A DNA stretch of 64,000 nt from Streptomyces sp. GS7 (lineage in GTDB: Bacteria; Actinomycetota; Actinomycetes; Streptomycetales; Streptomycetaceae): NCBI RefSeq assembly GCF_009834125.1, contig NZ_CP047146.1:1853501-1917500 (forward strand). Direction: 5' to 3'. Both the position numbers and the translations under genes were made by a program. Each line of letters opens with the position of its first letter. Position 1 is the first letter of the stretch. Shown here one piece after another: positions 44,220 through 51,741 of the stretch. The notes under the pieces were generated by a model that was not told the origin of the DNA, ran no database searches, and saw only the letters and a list, made by a program, of their open reading frames with translations.

Positions 44220-45137
44220 GGATTCCTAGCAAAATGAGGTTTTCAGGCGTCGCCAGCAGATGATGCTGCAGCCGAGGATGAGGAAAGCTTCGTGGAGGTC
44301 TTCTCTGATCTCCCAGCGGATGCGCAGGCGCCGGAACCAGTGCAGGAGGGCGAAGGCTGCTTCGGCGACCCATCGGTGAATGCCCAGACCGGAGCCGTGC
44401 TGGGTGCCGCGGCGGGCGATGAGGGGGCGGATGCCCACCTCGCGCAGTTCGCGGCGGTAGGTGTCGGAGTCGTAGGCGCGGTCGGCGAACAGAGCGTCGG
44501 GGCGCTTTCGGGGGCGCCCCCGCTTGCCTTTGACGGCCGGTATGGCGTGGACCAGCGGCATGAGCTGGGTGACGTCGTGGCGGTTTCCGCCTGTGAGCGT
44601 GGCCGCCAGCGGGATGCCGTGCGCTTCGGTGATCACGTGGTGCTTGCTGCCTGTCTTTCCCCGATCCACCGGTGAGGGCCCGGTCTTCGCGCCGCCCTTC
44701 ATCGCCCGCAGATGGGAGCCGTCGACCGCGGCCCGGGAGAAGTCCAGCAGCCCGGCCGCACGTAGCTCGGCCAGCAGCAGTTCGTGAAGAGCCTGCCACA
44801 CCCCGGCCTGATGCCAGTCGCGCAGCCTGCGCCAGCACGTGCTGCCCGAGCCGTATCCCAGCTCCTGGGGCAGGAACTCCCAAGGGATGCCGGTGTACAG
44901 CACGAACAGGATCCCGCTCAGCACCCGCCGGTCATCGAGCCGTTTGCGACCCGGATACCTCACGCGGCGCTCAATCACCGGCAGCAGCCCGGCAATCCGC
45001 TCCCACAACCCGTCCTCGACTTCCCACGGCCTCCGCTGCACCATGCCCAACGCCCCCACCACAACACCAGACAGAGGCACAACACCGGCTGACGGCCTGT
45101 CATTCCAAGGCAGTACAGCTCATTTTGCTAGGAGTCC
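44220..45137 (-). mobile_element. IS5-family insertion sequence (918 bp) inside int
   Basis: The ends are imperfect inverted repeats: GGATTCCTAGCAAAATGAG at the left (44220-44238), and the right end (45119-45137) read on the other strand as GGACTCCTAGCAAAATGAG, one mismatch in 19. Target duplication TTA is present at 44217-44219 and 45138-45140. A 3-bp TNA duplication fits the IS1031/IS427-like groups of IS5. The ends and transposase look intact, so the insertion is recent. Confidence 0.93.
44226..45044 (-). CDS. IS5-family transposase
   Basis: This 272-aa DDE transposase begins MVQRRPWEVEDGLWERIAGL (DUF4096-like N-terminus, then GILFVLYTGIPWEFLPQEL). Its catalytic acidic residues are in RAAVDGSHLRAMKGG, DALFADRAYDSDTY and RWVAEAAFALLHWFRRLRIR. 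ATG 45044 was chosen; an in-frame GTG at 45080 would add 12 residues. The gene fills the element and reads opposite to the interrupted integrase. Confidence 0.92.
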   Translation of the reverse strand: MVQRRPWEVEDGLWERIAGLLPVIERRVRYPGRKRLDDRRVLSGILFVLYTGIPWEFLPQELGYGSGSTCWRRLRDWHQAGVWQALHELLLAELRAAGLLDFSRAAVDGSHLRAMKGGAKTGPSPVDRGKTGSKHHVITEAHGIPLAATLTGGNRHDVTQLMPLVHAIPAVKGKRGRPRKRPDALFADRAYDSDTYRRELREVGIRPLIARRGTQHGSGLGIHRWVAEAAFALLHWFRRLRIRWEIREDLHEAFLILGCSIICWRRLKTSFC

Positions 45138-45303
45138 TTATGCTTCGGTGATGCTGGAAGCCGGCGAGTCGATCGTGTCACTGGCGAAGTGGCTCGGTCA
45201 CTCCGATCCAGCGTTCACCCTCCGGACCTACACGCACTTCATGCCGGAGGCCGGAGCACGCGGCCTCGCCGCCATCGAAGCGTGGTTCGCGGATCTTGGC
45301 TGA
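45138..45303 (+). pseudogene. int: Tyrosine integrase, C-terminal fragment
   Basis: This continues the interrupted integrase as YASVMLEAGESIVSLAKWLG, then HSDPAFTLRTYTHFMPEAGA, where the Tyr in TYTHFM is the expected catalytic nucleophile. It ends at TGA 45301-45303. It has no start codon or promoter of its own that I can see, so the enzyme is inactive unless the IS excises precisely. Confidence 0.9.
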
Positions 45304-45322
45304 AAGTCCCTGAGAAGTCCCT
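45303..45322 (+). promoter_or_regulatory. Integrase arm-type sites (P arm)
   Basis: Two direct copies, AAAGTCCCT (45303-45311) and GAAGTCCCT (45314-45322), begin at the int stop codon, about 65 bp before the core. The same nonamer is repeated on the other side of both att cores. Confidence 0.6.
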
Positions 45323-45387
45323 GGGAGCGTGATGGAAGCCCTCTGAGCGTGCTAATCAGCAGGTCAGAGCTTGATCCTCACCAGCGG

Positions 45388-45595
45388 GACAGAACCCGGC
45401 GTACAGGCCGACTCGTCCGCCCCCACCTGGGACTTCACCTCGGAAAGGGCCTCTGACCTGCGTCGGAGGCTCTTTCCGGCCTTTCACGCGCTTGCAGCTT
45501 TGGGCAGCCGAAAGTCCCTCGAAAGTCCCTCTGACAGAGCTGAAAGTCCCTGAAAAGTCCCAGAGGTGGGCAGCTATCGGAGGCGCCTGAGCAGC
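45388..45595 (+). repeat. attR of the 42-kb island and probable attL of a second element
   Basis: This copy is co-linear with 2968-3175. The first 23 bases equal the rnpB 3' region, followed by ACTCGTCCGCC, which is the rnpB P1 3' strand. A hairpin (45442-45477) and AAAGTCCCT sites at 45511-45519, 45522-45530 and 45543-45551 follow. Because an ordinary attR should run straight into chromosomal DNA without arm sites, the presence of a full second arm here suggests that another element with a related left end is integrated in tandem. Confidence 0.8.
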
Positions 45596-45937
45596 TCACA
45601 AGCCGGTAACGGGCTGACCGGTAAGTCTTTGGGCCACCTGCCAGAGCTGACCTCCTCTTGACGCCTTAACGAGGACAGCATCACCAGGCTTGAGGATGCC
45701 TTCGAGGAAGTTGGCGGCGGTCTCGTTGTTCGCGACGAACGCGATGTCCGGCACGCCCGCCGCTCCTGCTGCGAGAGCGAGCTGCTTCGCGTTGTCGCCG
45801 CCGACCGCCACAACGAGGTCGACGCCCACCTCGGCTGCGAAGCGTCCAATCTCGCGGTGGGCCTCGACTGCCTCGTCACCCAGCTCCAGCATCTCGCCGA
45901 GTACGGCGATCCTCCGGCCGCCTTCGGCCTCGGTCAT
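45596..45937 (-). CDS. Stand-alone MurF C-terminal (glutamate-ligase C) domain
   Basis: This 113-aa protein matches only the C-terminal domain of MurF (UDP-MurNAc-tripeptide:D-Ala-D-Ala ligase): RRIAVLGEMLELGDEAVEAH, REIGRFAAEVGVDLVVAVG, GDAVLVKASRGGQLWQVAQR. The central ATP-binding Mur domain and the N-terminal UDP-binding domain are absent. It is not a simple truncation: ATG 45937 overlaps the stop of the upstream gene by 1 nt (TGATG), so it is translated as a deliberate last gene of the operon. The stop coincides with the end of the att repeat, however, so an element-end effect cannot be excluded. Its role is unknown; it may support the ATP-grasp ligase upstream. Confidence 0.82.
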   Translation of the reverse strand: MTEAEGGRRIAVLGEMLELGDEAVEAHREIGRFAAEVGVDLVVAVGGDNAKQLALAAGAAGVPDIAFVANNETAANFLEGILKPGDAVLVKASRGGQLWQVAQRLTGQPVTGL

Positions 45938-46485
45938 CAAGACTCTCCGTTGTTCTTCAGGGGCTCGAAGGTGATTGCGCGGCCCGTGTAGGAAGGGGAT
46001 AGGCGGCTGAGGGGTAGGCGATCGTGCGTCTGGCCCCAGGCTGACGGGTCTCGGAAGAGGATCGTCGGGTCGGGGCCGTCCTCGTAGCCGCGAAGGATGA
46101 CGAGGTGGCCGCCTGTGCGGCCGTCGTCGGGGAACTGCTCGGTCACGGACACGATGAGCGGGGCGTCGTCGAGTCGCATAGGCAGGTCTTCGACCGGGAC
46201 GGGCTCTGCGGTCGAGGGGACTCCGAGGTCGGTCGCCAGGCTCGCGATCCCCGCGTGAAGCGCTCCACGCGGGGTCAGGACCTCGTGCTTGACCGCGAGT
46301 TTCAGCAGTTCCGTGACCGTGGGTGCTTCGTGCCCGTAGGCGAGGAGGATCATTCTCAGCGACGCCAGGCCGCACGCCCGGTTCGACCATTCGGTCCTGT
46401 TCCCGAGTGCCCATCCGCCGTGTAGTTCCCATTCGGCGGGGGCGATGAGCTGACGGCACATGGGGACATCGTGGACGCGCGGCAC
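45937..46485 (-). CDS. C39-like papain-fold peptidase
   Basis: This is a protein of about 182 aa. The catalytic-Cys region EWSNRACGLASLRMILLAYG, the later GGHLVILRGYE with the His, and FRDPSAWG with the Asp match the C39-like family (Cys-His-Asp). There is no signal peptide and no ABC transporter fusion, so it is a stand-alone cytosolic enzyme. GTG 46485 was chosen (AGGAG about nine bases upstream); ATG 46461 is an alternative. It follows the ATP-grasp gene by 13 bp and overlaps the MurF-like gene. It could cleave a peptide or an amide bond, possibly acting on the product of the neighbouring ligase (inference). Confidence 0.75.
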   Translation of the reverse strand: MPRVHDVPMCRQLIAPAEWELHGGWALGNRTEWSNRACGLASLRMILLAYGHEAPTVTELLKLAVKHEVLTPRGALHAGIASLATDLGVPSTAEPVPVEDLPMRLDDAPLIVSVTEQFPDDGRTGGHLVILRGYEDGPDPTILFRDPSAWGQTHDRLPLSRLSPSYTGRAITFEPLKNNGES

Positions 46486-46498
46486 AGCGGCAGGGCTC

Positions 46499-47590
46499 CT
46501 ACGGCGAGACGGCAGCCTCCCGAGTCGGTGTGACGCTGGAGAACGCGGGAGTGGGCAGGGGGACATCGTACGGCGGGCGGGTCAGCGCCTCGTGCAGCAT
46601 TGCCAGCACGACATCCGTGTGCGTGAGTCCGACCATCGCAGCACCGACCACGAAGTTGCTGTCGCGGGACATGCCCGGCGTGCTGTTGACCTCCAGCGCA
46701 TAGGGTTCGCCGTCTTCGGTGAGAACGAAGTCGACGCGTGCTGAGCCGCGCAGCCCGAGTCCGTTCCATAGCGTCCTGGCGTGTTCGTTGACCTTGTCCA
46801 GCACCTCGGGCGGTAGCTCTGCGGCCCGTACGGCTACGGTGCCTCTGGAGTCCACGTCGAGCTTTGTGTCGGCGTCGTAGAAGTCCGCCTCGGTGGCTTC
46901 GGTGGTCAGCGGAGGGAAGACGACGACCGCACCTCCGGGCAGCTCCAGCAGCCCCACGGTCAGCGGCACGCCGGTCAGGTAGTCCTCGACCAGTACGGCG
47001 TCGCCCTCTTCGCCGGCAGCGTCCGAAAGCGCCCGGGGAAGGTCCGCCTGATCGCGGATCAGGCTCATGCCTACGCTGGAGCCGCCGAAGGGCGGCTTGA
47101 CCATGACGGGTCGTCCGTTCCAGTTGAACGCGTCGCCGAACCACACCCACCATCCGGGTGTGGGGACGCCTAGGCTCAGCATCACGCGCTTGCAGAGGAT
47201 TTTGTCGGCGGCCACTGCGGACGCCCCGACTCCGCTGCCGCAGTACGGCACGCGTAGGTAGTCGAGCAGACCCTGTAAACGCCCGTCCTCCCCGTACGGG
47301 CCGTGGAGGTTCGACAGGACCACGTCGTACGTCGCCAGCTCCATGATGAAGTCGGGCTCACACGGGTTCAGCACCTTCCAGCGGGCTCCGATGTCGTCCA
47401 GGGCCTCGGACAGTGCGGTCACGGAGCGCTGGGCCACAGGGCACTTCGAGTGGTAGAGCCGGTCCTCGGCCGATACCGGCCCGTAGACCAGGGCGACGCC
47501 GAGCCCCTGCCGGTCGTGCTGCCATTCACGAAGGGTTTCGGCGGCCTTCCGAACTGCGAGATCCGAAGCGGAGTTGAGGAAGAGAGTCAT
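46499..47590 (-). CDS. D-Ala-D-Ala ligase-like ATP-grasp enzyme
   Basis: This 363-aa ATP-grasp protein has HGPYGEDGRLQGLLDYLRVP then YCGSGVGASAVAADK, as in Ddl enzymes; PVMVKPPFGGSSVGMSL (ATP-binding Lys and glycine loop); and ARVDFVLTEDGEPYALEVNS with TPGMS, the metal-binding Glu/Asn end. It should form an amide or dipeptide bond from amino acids with ATP. Housekeeping Ddl genes are not found in such operons, so it is probably specialised. ATG 47590 overlaps the DapF stop (ATGA), coupling the two genes. Confidence 0.88.
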   Translation of the reverse strand: MTLFLNSASDLAVRKAAETLREWQHDRQGLGVALVYGPVSAEDRLYHSKCPVAQRSVTALSEALDDIGARWKVLNPCEPDFIMELATYDVVLSNLHGPYGEDGRLQGLLDYLRVPYCGSGVGASAVAADKILCKRVMLSLGVPTPGWWVWFGDAFNWNGRPVMVKPPFGGSSVGMSLIRDQADLPRALSDAAGEEGDAVLVEDYLTGVPLTVGLLELPGGAVVVFPPLTTEATEADFYDADTKLDVDSRGTVAVRAAELPPEVLDKVNEHARTLWNGLGLRGSARVDFVLTEDGEPYALEVNSTPGMSRDSNFVVGAAMVGLTHTDVVLAMLHEALTRPPYDVPLPTPAFSSVTPTREAAVSP

Positions 47591-48387
47591 GCAAGCACCC
47601 CTTCAAAGGTGTTGGTGACCGGGCCCCCGACCCACTGAGTCCGCTGGGGCCGGTTGCTGTGTGGCCGGACCGTGAGCGGCTCCCCGGCGCGGTTGTGGAC
47701 GGTGACGGTGCGCGGGGCCACGAGTCCGCGCATGGTGGCGATGACGACGGCTGCGACGGCCCCGCTCCCGCACGACAGGGTTTCCGCCTCGACGCCGCGC
47801 TCGTAGGTGCGGATCTTGAGCGTTTGACTGCCGCCGGTTTGGACGAAGTTGACGTTCGTCCCCAGAGGGGCAAGGTCGGCATGGTGGCGGACAAGGCGCC
47901 CGACCATCACCGTGTCGATGGCGTCCACGTCGTCCACGATGGCAACGATGTGTTCGGTGCCGGTGTGGGCGCTGTCGAACCAGGTCGGCTTGCCGTTGAT
48001 GATGGTCTGCACCCGCCGGGGGTGGATCGCGCCGACTTCGGCTGTGACCCACACAGAGCCGTCCTTGACGATCGCCTCGTGCATCACCCCCGCCATGCGA
48101 AGGCTCATCTCGCGAAAGCCGTGGTCGCGGTGGGCGGCCCAGGCGGTACACCGGAGGGCATTGCCGCACATCGTGGCGATCGAGCCGTCGGCGTTGAAGC
48201 ACGCGGCTTCGAGGACGGCGGGGGTTTTGCTGATCAGGCTGCTGATGACAAGGCCGTCCGCGCCGACGCCGGTTCGTCTGGCACAGAGGCGTTCTGCCTC
48301 CTTTGGCCAGTCCCTGTCACTGCCGGGTTCGAGGTCGGAGAGCAGGACGAAGTCGTTCCCTGCGCCGTGAATCTTGCGGAAGCGCAT
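47587..48387 (-). CDS. Diaminopimelate epimerase-like protein
   Basis: This 266-aa protein has DapF signatures: FRKIHGAGNDFVLL at the start, ACFNADGSIATMCGNALRC with the first catalytic Cys, and EAETLSCGSGAVAAVVIATM with the second. Both Cys residues are kept, so epimerase activity is expected, either on LL-diaminopimelate or on a related amino acid. Streptomyces peptidoglycan uses LL-DAP, and the housekeeping epimerase is elsewhere, so this copy probably makes a D-configured or meso building block for the operon. ATG 48387 follows GAGGAGC. Its stop overlaps the ATP-grasp gene. Confidence 0.92.
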   Translation of the reverse strand: MRFRKIHGAGNDFVLLSDLEPGSDRDWPKEAERLCARRTGVGADGLVISSLISKTPAVLEAACFNADGSIATMCGNALRCTAWAAHRDHGFREMSLRMAGVMHEAIVKDGSVWVTAEVGAIHPRRVQTIINGKPTWFDSAHTGTEHIVAIVDDVDAIDTVMVGRLVRHHADLAPLGTNVNFVQTGGSQTLKIRTYERGVEAETLSCGSGAVAAVVIATMRGLVAPRTVTVHNRAGEPLTVRPHSNRPQRTQWVGGPVTNTFEGVLA

Positions 48388-48448
48388 GGCAAAGCTCCTC
48401 GCGTGATGAGAGGACAACGGGGGTAAGACGCCTTATCAGCGGTCGGGA

Positions 48449-48694
48449 TCAGTGGACTTCGATCGGCCGATACGTGGTCGTTGTTTCCTTCACGACCCAC
48501 GGGTGGTGCCCGGCGAAGATGAGCACGCGGTGTCCCGCGGTGCTGGCGGACCTTATATCTCGGACTCGCAAGTACGTGCCGCCGAGGAATATGAAGTCTC
48601 CGACGCGCACATCGTTCGGCAGCCGGGTAGTGGCCACAGCCCCAACAGGCAGAGGAGGAAGGGGGACCGGTTCCTTGACCTTGCGCTCGTACAT
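48449..48694 (-). CDS. Small protein, unknown function
   Basis: This 81-aa protein starts at ATG 48694, immediately after the stop of the 28-aa gene upstream. It contains a beta-rich patch VRVGDFIFLGGTYLRVRDIR and HRVLIFAGHHPWVV. No family is recognised. Its place between Nudix and DapF genes in a tightly packed operon supports it being real. Confidence 0.65.
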   Translation of the reverse strand: MYERKVKEPVPLPPLPVGAVATTRLPNDVRVGDFIFLGGTYLRVRDIRSASTAGHRVLIFAGHHPWVVKETTTTYRPIEVH

Positions 48695-48781
48695 TCAGCC
48701 TTTCCAGGCGCCAAGCAGAGTCGCACCGACGAGCGCGACGAGGCTTGGGACGTGGGCGAGTTGTTGGCTTTGCGGGCTCAT
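48695..48781 (-). CDS. 28-aa peptide gene in the operon
   Basis: This short gene has ATG 48781 overlapping the Nudix stop (ATGA) and its own TGA directly abutting the ATG of the next gene. It encodes a polar N-terminus MSPQSQQLAHVP, then a hydrophobic run SLVALVGATLLGAW and a final KG. It could be a small membrane peptide or a substrate of the peptidase/ligase enzymes in the operon. It could also be only a coupling spacer. It is too short to judge by composition. Confidence 0.5.
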   Translation of the reverse strand: MSPQSQQLAHVPSLVALVGATLLGAWKG

Positions 48782-49320
48782 GAGCCGCAGAACAGTTGGC
48801 TGCGAAGACGTTCACGGACCGAGGTGATACCAATCTCGGAGAGAGGCATCCAGGCCGCTGTGCCCATCTCGATCATCGAGGGGAAGACGGCGCCTGAGTG
48901 AGCCCGGAACAGGTACCTGAAGCCGATGCGGAGGCGGGGGCCGTACCCGTGGTTTCCTGCGCGGGTCACGTCGATCAGGAACGGGCCCTCGCTGCCAGGT
49001 TCCGTCCACACGTCGCGGATGCCGACCTCCTCGGCCAACAGGCGCAGAGCCGCCCCGCTGAGCGAGTCGTCCTGGTCCTCCGGCTCCGCCTCGGCGAGGG
49101 CGAAGGCCCCTTCATGCCGAATGCACAGCACGCGATTGCACTCGTCCACGACGACCGCGCCCGTCGTCACGAGGGGGCAGCGCTGGCTGTGGGTGCAGGC
49201 TCCGCGCTGCGCGTGGTCGCGGGCGGCGTCGTACACCGGCATCAACGCCATCCTCTCGTCAGGGTGGTCGTAGATGTACCCGGACAGTTCCCGGATGATC
49301 CGGTCCTCCCTGACGCTCAC
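48778..49320 (-). CDS. Nudix-fold hydrolase, atypical box
   Basis: This 180-aa Nudix-like protein has TTGAVVVDECNRVLCIRHEG (strand-turn-strand) and, in place of a standard Nudix box, SGAALRLLAEEVGI. That keeps the EExG end but lacks the first Glu of RExxEExG. Later it has GPRLRIGFRYLFRAHSG and MGTAAWMPLSEIG, family-typical for the C-terminal part. The altered box may mean weak or lost hydrolase activity, or a binding role. GTG 49320 overlaps the stop of the gene upstream (GTGA), and its stop overlaps the 28-aa gene. Confidence 0.75.
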   Translation of the reverse strand: MSVREDRIIRELSGYIYDHPDERMALMPVYDAARDHAQRGACTHSQRCPLVTTGAVVVDECNRVLCIRHEGAFALAEAEPEDQDDSLSGAALRLLAEEVGIRDVWTEPGSEGPFLIDVTRAGNHGYGPRLRIGFRYLFRAHSGAVFPSMIEMGTAAWMPLSEIGITSVRERLRSQLFCGS

Positions 49321-49706
49321 GGGGCACCGAGCCCGTTACGTTCGGTGTAGATCCACAGGAGCCGCCGCGTAAGAAGGGCGATGTCCCGGAGGTAGAGGAA
49401 CACGCCGAAGGAGGGCGTTCTCCCCGTCGGCCGGTTCTTGTCGTCGATCAGGGTGTAGCCCTTGCGGACGAGCCCTCGTACTTCCTGGTCCTCGTCCACC
49501 CCCAGATCTTCGCAGAGCAGTAGGTTCAGGTGCCCGACGATCGTCGGCACGACGCCGTCCATGTCCTTGCGGGTCGAGGTGCCCATTTTCATGGCGAGGA
49601 CGGACTCGGTGCGCGAGGAGATCGCCTCTACGTCGATGGGGAGGTCTTCGACCGCAATGCCCTCGGTCGTCCCCAACGTCTTGCCGGTAGTTGCCACAGT
49701 CATCAC
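49317..49706 (-). CDS. Unknown protein, possibly DUF6415 family
   Basis: This 129-aa helical protein begins MMTVATTGKTLG and contains VEDLPIDVEAISSRTESVLA, VVPTIVGHLNLLLCEDLGVD and VFLYLRDIALLTRRLLWIYT. The layout resembles the actinobacterial DUF6415 'natural product biosynthesis' proteins, but this is from memory of the pattern only. It is first in the operon that runs to the MurF-like gene. A 92-bp gap to the XRE gene holds the likely promoter. Confidence 0.6.
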   Translation of the reverse strand: MMTVATTGKTLGTTEGIAVEDLPIDVEAISSRTESVLAMKMGTSTRKDMDGVVPTIVGHLNLLLCEDLGVDEDQEVRGLVRKGYTLIDDKNRPTGRTPSFGVFLYLRDIALLTRRLLWIYTERNGLGAP

Positions 49707-49798
49707 TGCCCCCTCCGGAGCACGCTTCCAGCCGTGCCAATAAAACTAGGAAGGGGAGTAGATGGGGCTCCACGAGTGTGCCGGAACTTGCCCGACGT

Positions 49799-50644
49799 TC
49801 ACCCTAGAGATTCGATGGCTGTGGTGATGAGTTCACGCGCAGCGGAGCCGTAGACGGCAAGTTCGGCCAGCTCGGTGAACGTCTTGGCATACATGGCAAG
49901 TTCGTGCTTCTGGACGACGGTGAGATGAGCCGATATGAGTTCGACGTTCACCAACTCGTCGTCGTACAGGAAGAAGCCCTCGACGGGCCAGAGGCCCGAA
50001 CGGTCGGCGTCCTGGGGAATGATGCCGATGCTCACCGATGGCAGCGCCATGACGCTGAGGAGATAGCCGAGTTGGCCCGCCATCACGTCCGTGCCGCCGA
50101 TGCGGTACCGCAGCACGCTCTCTTCCAGGAGGATGGCGAACTTGTGGTTGCCGTAGACGACCTGCTGCTTCTCCACGCGCACCTTGACGGCCGCCGGCAC
50201 GTCGTCGATGAGTCCTCGGCGGTCACGAATGGAGGTCAGAAGTGCGGTGATGTATGAGGCCGTTTGCACGGGGCCGGGAATGAGCCATGGTGAGTAAATG
50301 CGAAAGCGCTGGGTTCGCTCCCAAAGCGGGAGCACTGACTCCTGCGCCCACTTGAGCCCGTGGCGCTCCATCTTGCGCCACTCGACATACATGCCCTCAA
50401 TTCCGCGGGCTGTCGAGATGAGATCCTCTGTCTCACCTTCCGCGCCGCATGCGGAACACCATTCGCGAAGGTCGCGCTCCGAGGGCGAACGGGCGCCGCT
50501 CTCGAAGCGCGAAGCCTTCGACTCGTGCCAGCCCAGATGGTGGGCCAGCGCTCGCTTGGTGAGTCCGGCTGATTGCCGGATCTCGGCGAGGCGTTGTCCG
50601 AGCGCCTTGCGGGCTTCCTGGACGCTCGAAGATGGCGATGTCAT
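49799..50644 (-). CDS. XRE-family regulator with DUF5753 (Scr1 type)
   Basis: This 281-aa regulator has an N-terminal HTH_31/XRE domain (LGQRLAEIRQSAGLTKRALA, HHLGWHESKASRFESGARSP) and a C-terminal DUF5753 domain starting around FRIYSPWLIPGPVQTASYIT and including VSIGIIPQDADRSGLWPVEG and FFLYDDELVNVELI. It belongs to the widespread Streptomyces regulators, often paired with DUF397 or DUF6879 proteins as antitoxin-like/toxin-like pairs. A DUF6879 gene lies 27 bp upstream on the same strand. It probably controls its own operon and perhaps the DapF operon downstream. Confidence 0.9.
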   Translation of the reverse strand: MTSPSSSVQEARKALGQRLAEIRQSAGLTKRALAHHLGWHESKASRFESGARSPSERDLREWCSACGAEGETEDLISTARGIEGMYVEWRKMERHGLKWAQESVLPLWERTQRFRIYSPWLIPGPVQTASYITALLTSIRDRRGLIDDVPAAVKVRVEKQQVVYGNHKFAILLEESVLRYRIGGTDVMAGQLGYLLSVMALPSVSIGIIPQDADRSGLWPVEGFFLYDDELVNVELISAHLTVVQKHELAMYAKTFTELAELAVYGSAARELITTAIESLG

Positions 50645-50671
50645 GTCGTTGCGACGATGCTGTTCGGACTA

Positions 50672-51184
50672 TTAGGCCAGCTCGAACCCTGCGTGTGGCG
50701 TTGCCCGTTTCCACACGGCCTCGAAGGCCGATTCGCAGAGCTTCGCCACCTCCGGGTCTTCCGTGAGTTCGACCTCCATGTTCTCGCCCTCGCCGTCAAA
50801 GTGGTTGACGAGGACGAGGCTGGAGTCGAACAGCCAGAAGTCGTTGCCCGGAAGGGCGAGGTCGGTTGCTTTGCGCCGCGAGAGCCACCGCACGCTTTCG
50901 CCGGCAGCGATGTTCAGTCCGTCCGTTACGTCGTACTCGAACCGGATGTACTCGCTGACCGGCGTCGAAACGACGCGGGCACGTCTGACCTCGACGCCTC
51001 GCGAGGTCGCCTCCGTGACGATGGCGTGCCAGTCGGCCCAGCGCTCGGCGGGGTCGAGGACCTTATCGGCCTTCCAGTCGATGAAGGCCGGGTCCGACTT
51101 CATGTAGGCGTCGCGCATCTCCAGATGGACCGCAGTCCTCTGGCAGTCGCGGAACAGCTCCTCAAACGTCGGGGTCCTCGTCAC
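50672..51184 (-). CDS. DUF6879 family protein
   Basis: This 170-aa protein begins MTRTPTFEELFRDCQRTAVH with LEMRDAY shortly after. The family hallmark RWLSRRKATDLALPGNDFWL is near residue 110, followed by FDSSLVLVNHFDGEG. It is a usual partner of Scr1-type XRE regulators in Streptomyces; function unknown. GTG 51184 overlaps the end of the 76-aa gene upstream by 23 nt, so the three genes (76 aa, DUF6879, XRE) form an operon. Confidence 0.85.
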   Translation of the reverse strand: MTRTPTFEELFRDCQRTAVHLEMRDAYMKSDPAFIDWKADKVLDPAERWADWHAIVTEATSRGVEVRRARVVSTPVSEYIRFEYDVTDGLNIAAGESVRWLSRRKATDLALPGNDFWLFDSSLVLVNHFDGEGENMEVELTEDPEVAKLCESAFEAVWKRATPHAGFELA

Positions 51185-51392
51185 CCTTCTTCACCTCCAA
51201 GAAGAACTGCACCATGCGCCGGGGGATCTCCACCACCGACTCGTGGCCGGGGATGTCCATCTGCCCGAGTCGCTCGGCGTCTTCCACCTTCCACCCCTGT
51301 ACGAGGTAGTTGTCCGTCTCCTCGTCGAGGTAGACGGTGGGGGAGCCGCCGCTAGGGCTCTCGGGGTCCTTACCGAGCTTGATCAGGGCCAT
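51162..51392 (-). CDS. Small DUF6879-associated protein
   Basis: This 76-aa protein starts at ATG 51392 with GAGGAGG upstream. It contains TVYLDEETDNYLVQGWKVED and IPGHESVVEIPRRMVQFFLE, a pattern regularly seen upstream of DUF6879 genes. Function unknown. Its stop lies inside the DUF6879 gene. Confidence 0.75.
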   Translation of the reverse strand: MALIKLGKDPESPSGGSPTVYLDEETDNYLVQGWKVEDAERLGQMDIPGHESVVEIPRRMVQFFLEVKKGDEDPDV

Positions 51393-51741
51393 GATGACCT
51401 CCTCGGGTGCCGGTATCGCATGCTGTGCCAGAGCTTGCCCGCGAGCGTGCGGCGGAGCGAGGAACTTGCCGAAACTTGCCACAGGCGCGGAAGTTGACCT
51501 TACGTCGAGCAAGTCACGGAGACCAGCAGTGGAGCGCCTCGTCGCTGCTATGAAGGCACTACCGAAGGCCAAGTCCGCCTGACCTTCCCCGGGCGCAATG
51601 ACAGCGGATCTGGGGCTGACGAGGCTTCCACGAAGGCGGCGTGGCCTTGCGTGCCGTGCCGCCTTCGCGTGCAGGGAAACCGCTGGCAATCATCCGCAAC
51701 ACCTTCCGCGAACTGGTCTTCGGATGGGCCATCGGTCTACC
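51393..51741. other. Intergenic region with a terminator hairpin
   Basis: This gene-free gap of 349 bp holds a hairpin at 51631-51667 and, at its left end, the promoter region of the 76-aa gene. No other signal is seen. Confidence 0.5.
51631..51667 (-). terminator. Terminator of the amidohydrolase operon
   Basis: CGAAGGCGGC and GCCGCCTTCG form a perfect 10-bp stem about 75 bp beyond the amidohydrolase stop. Confidence 0.6.
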
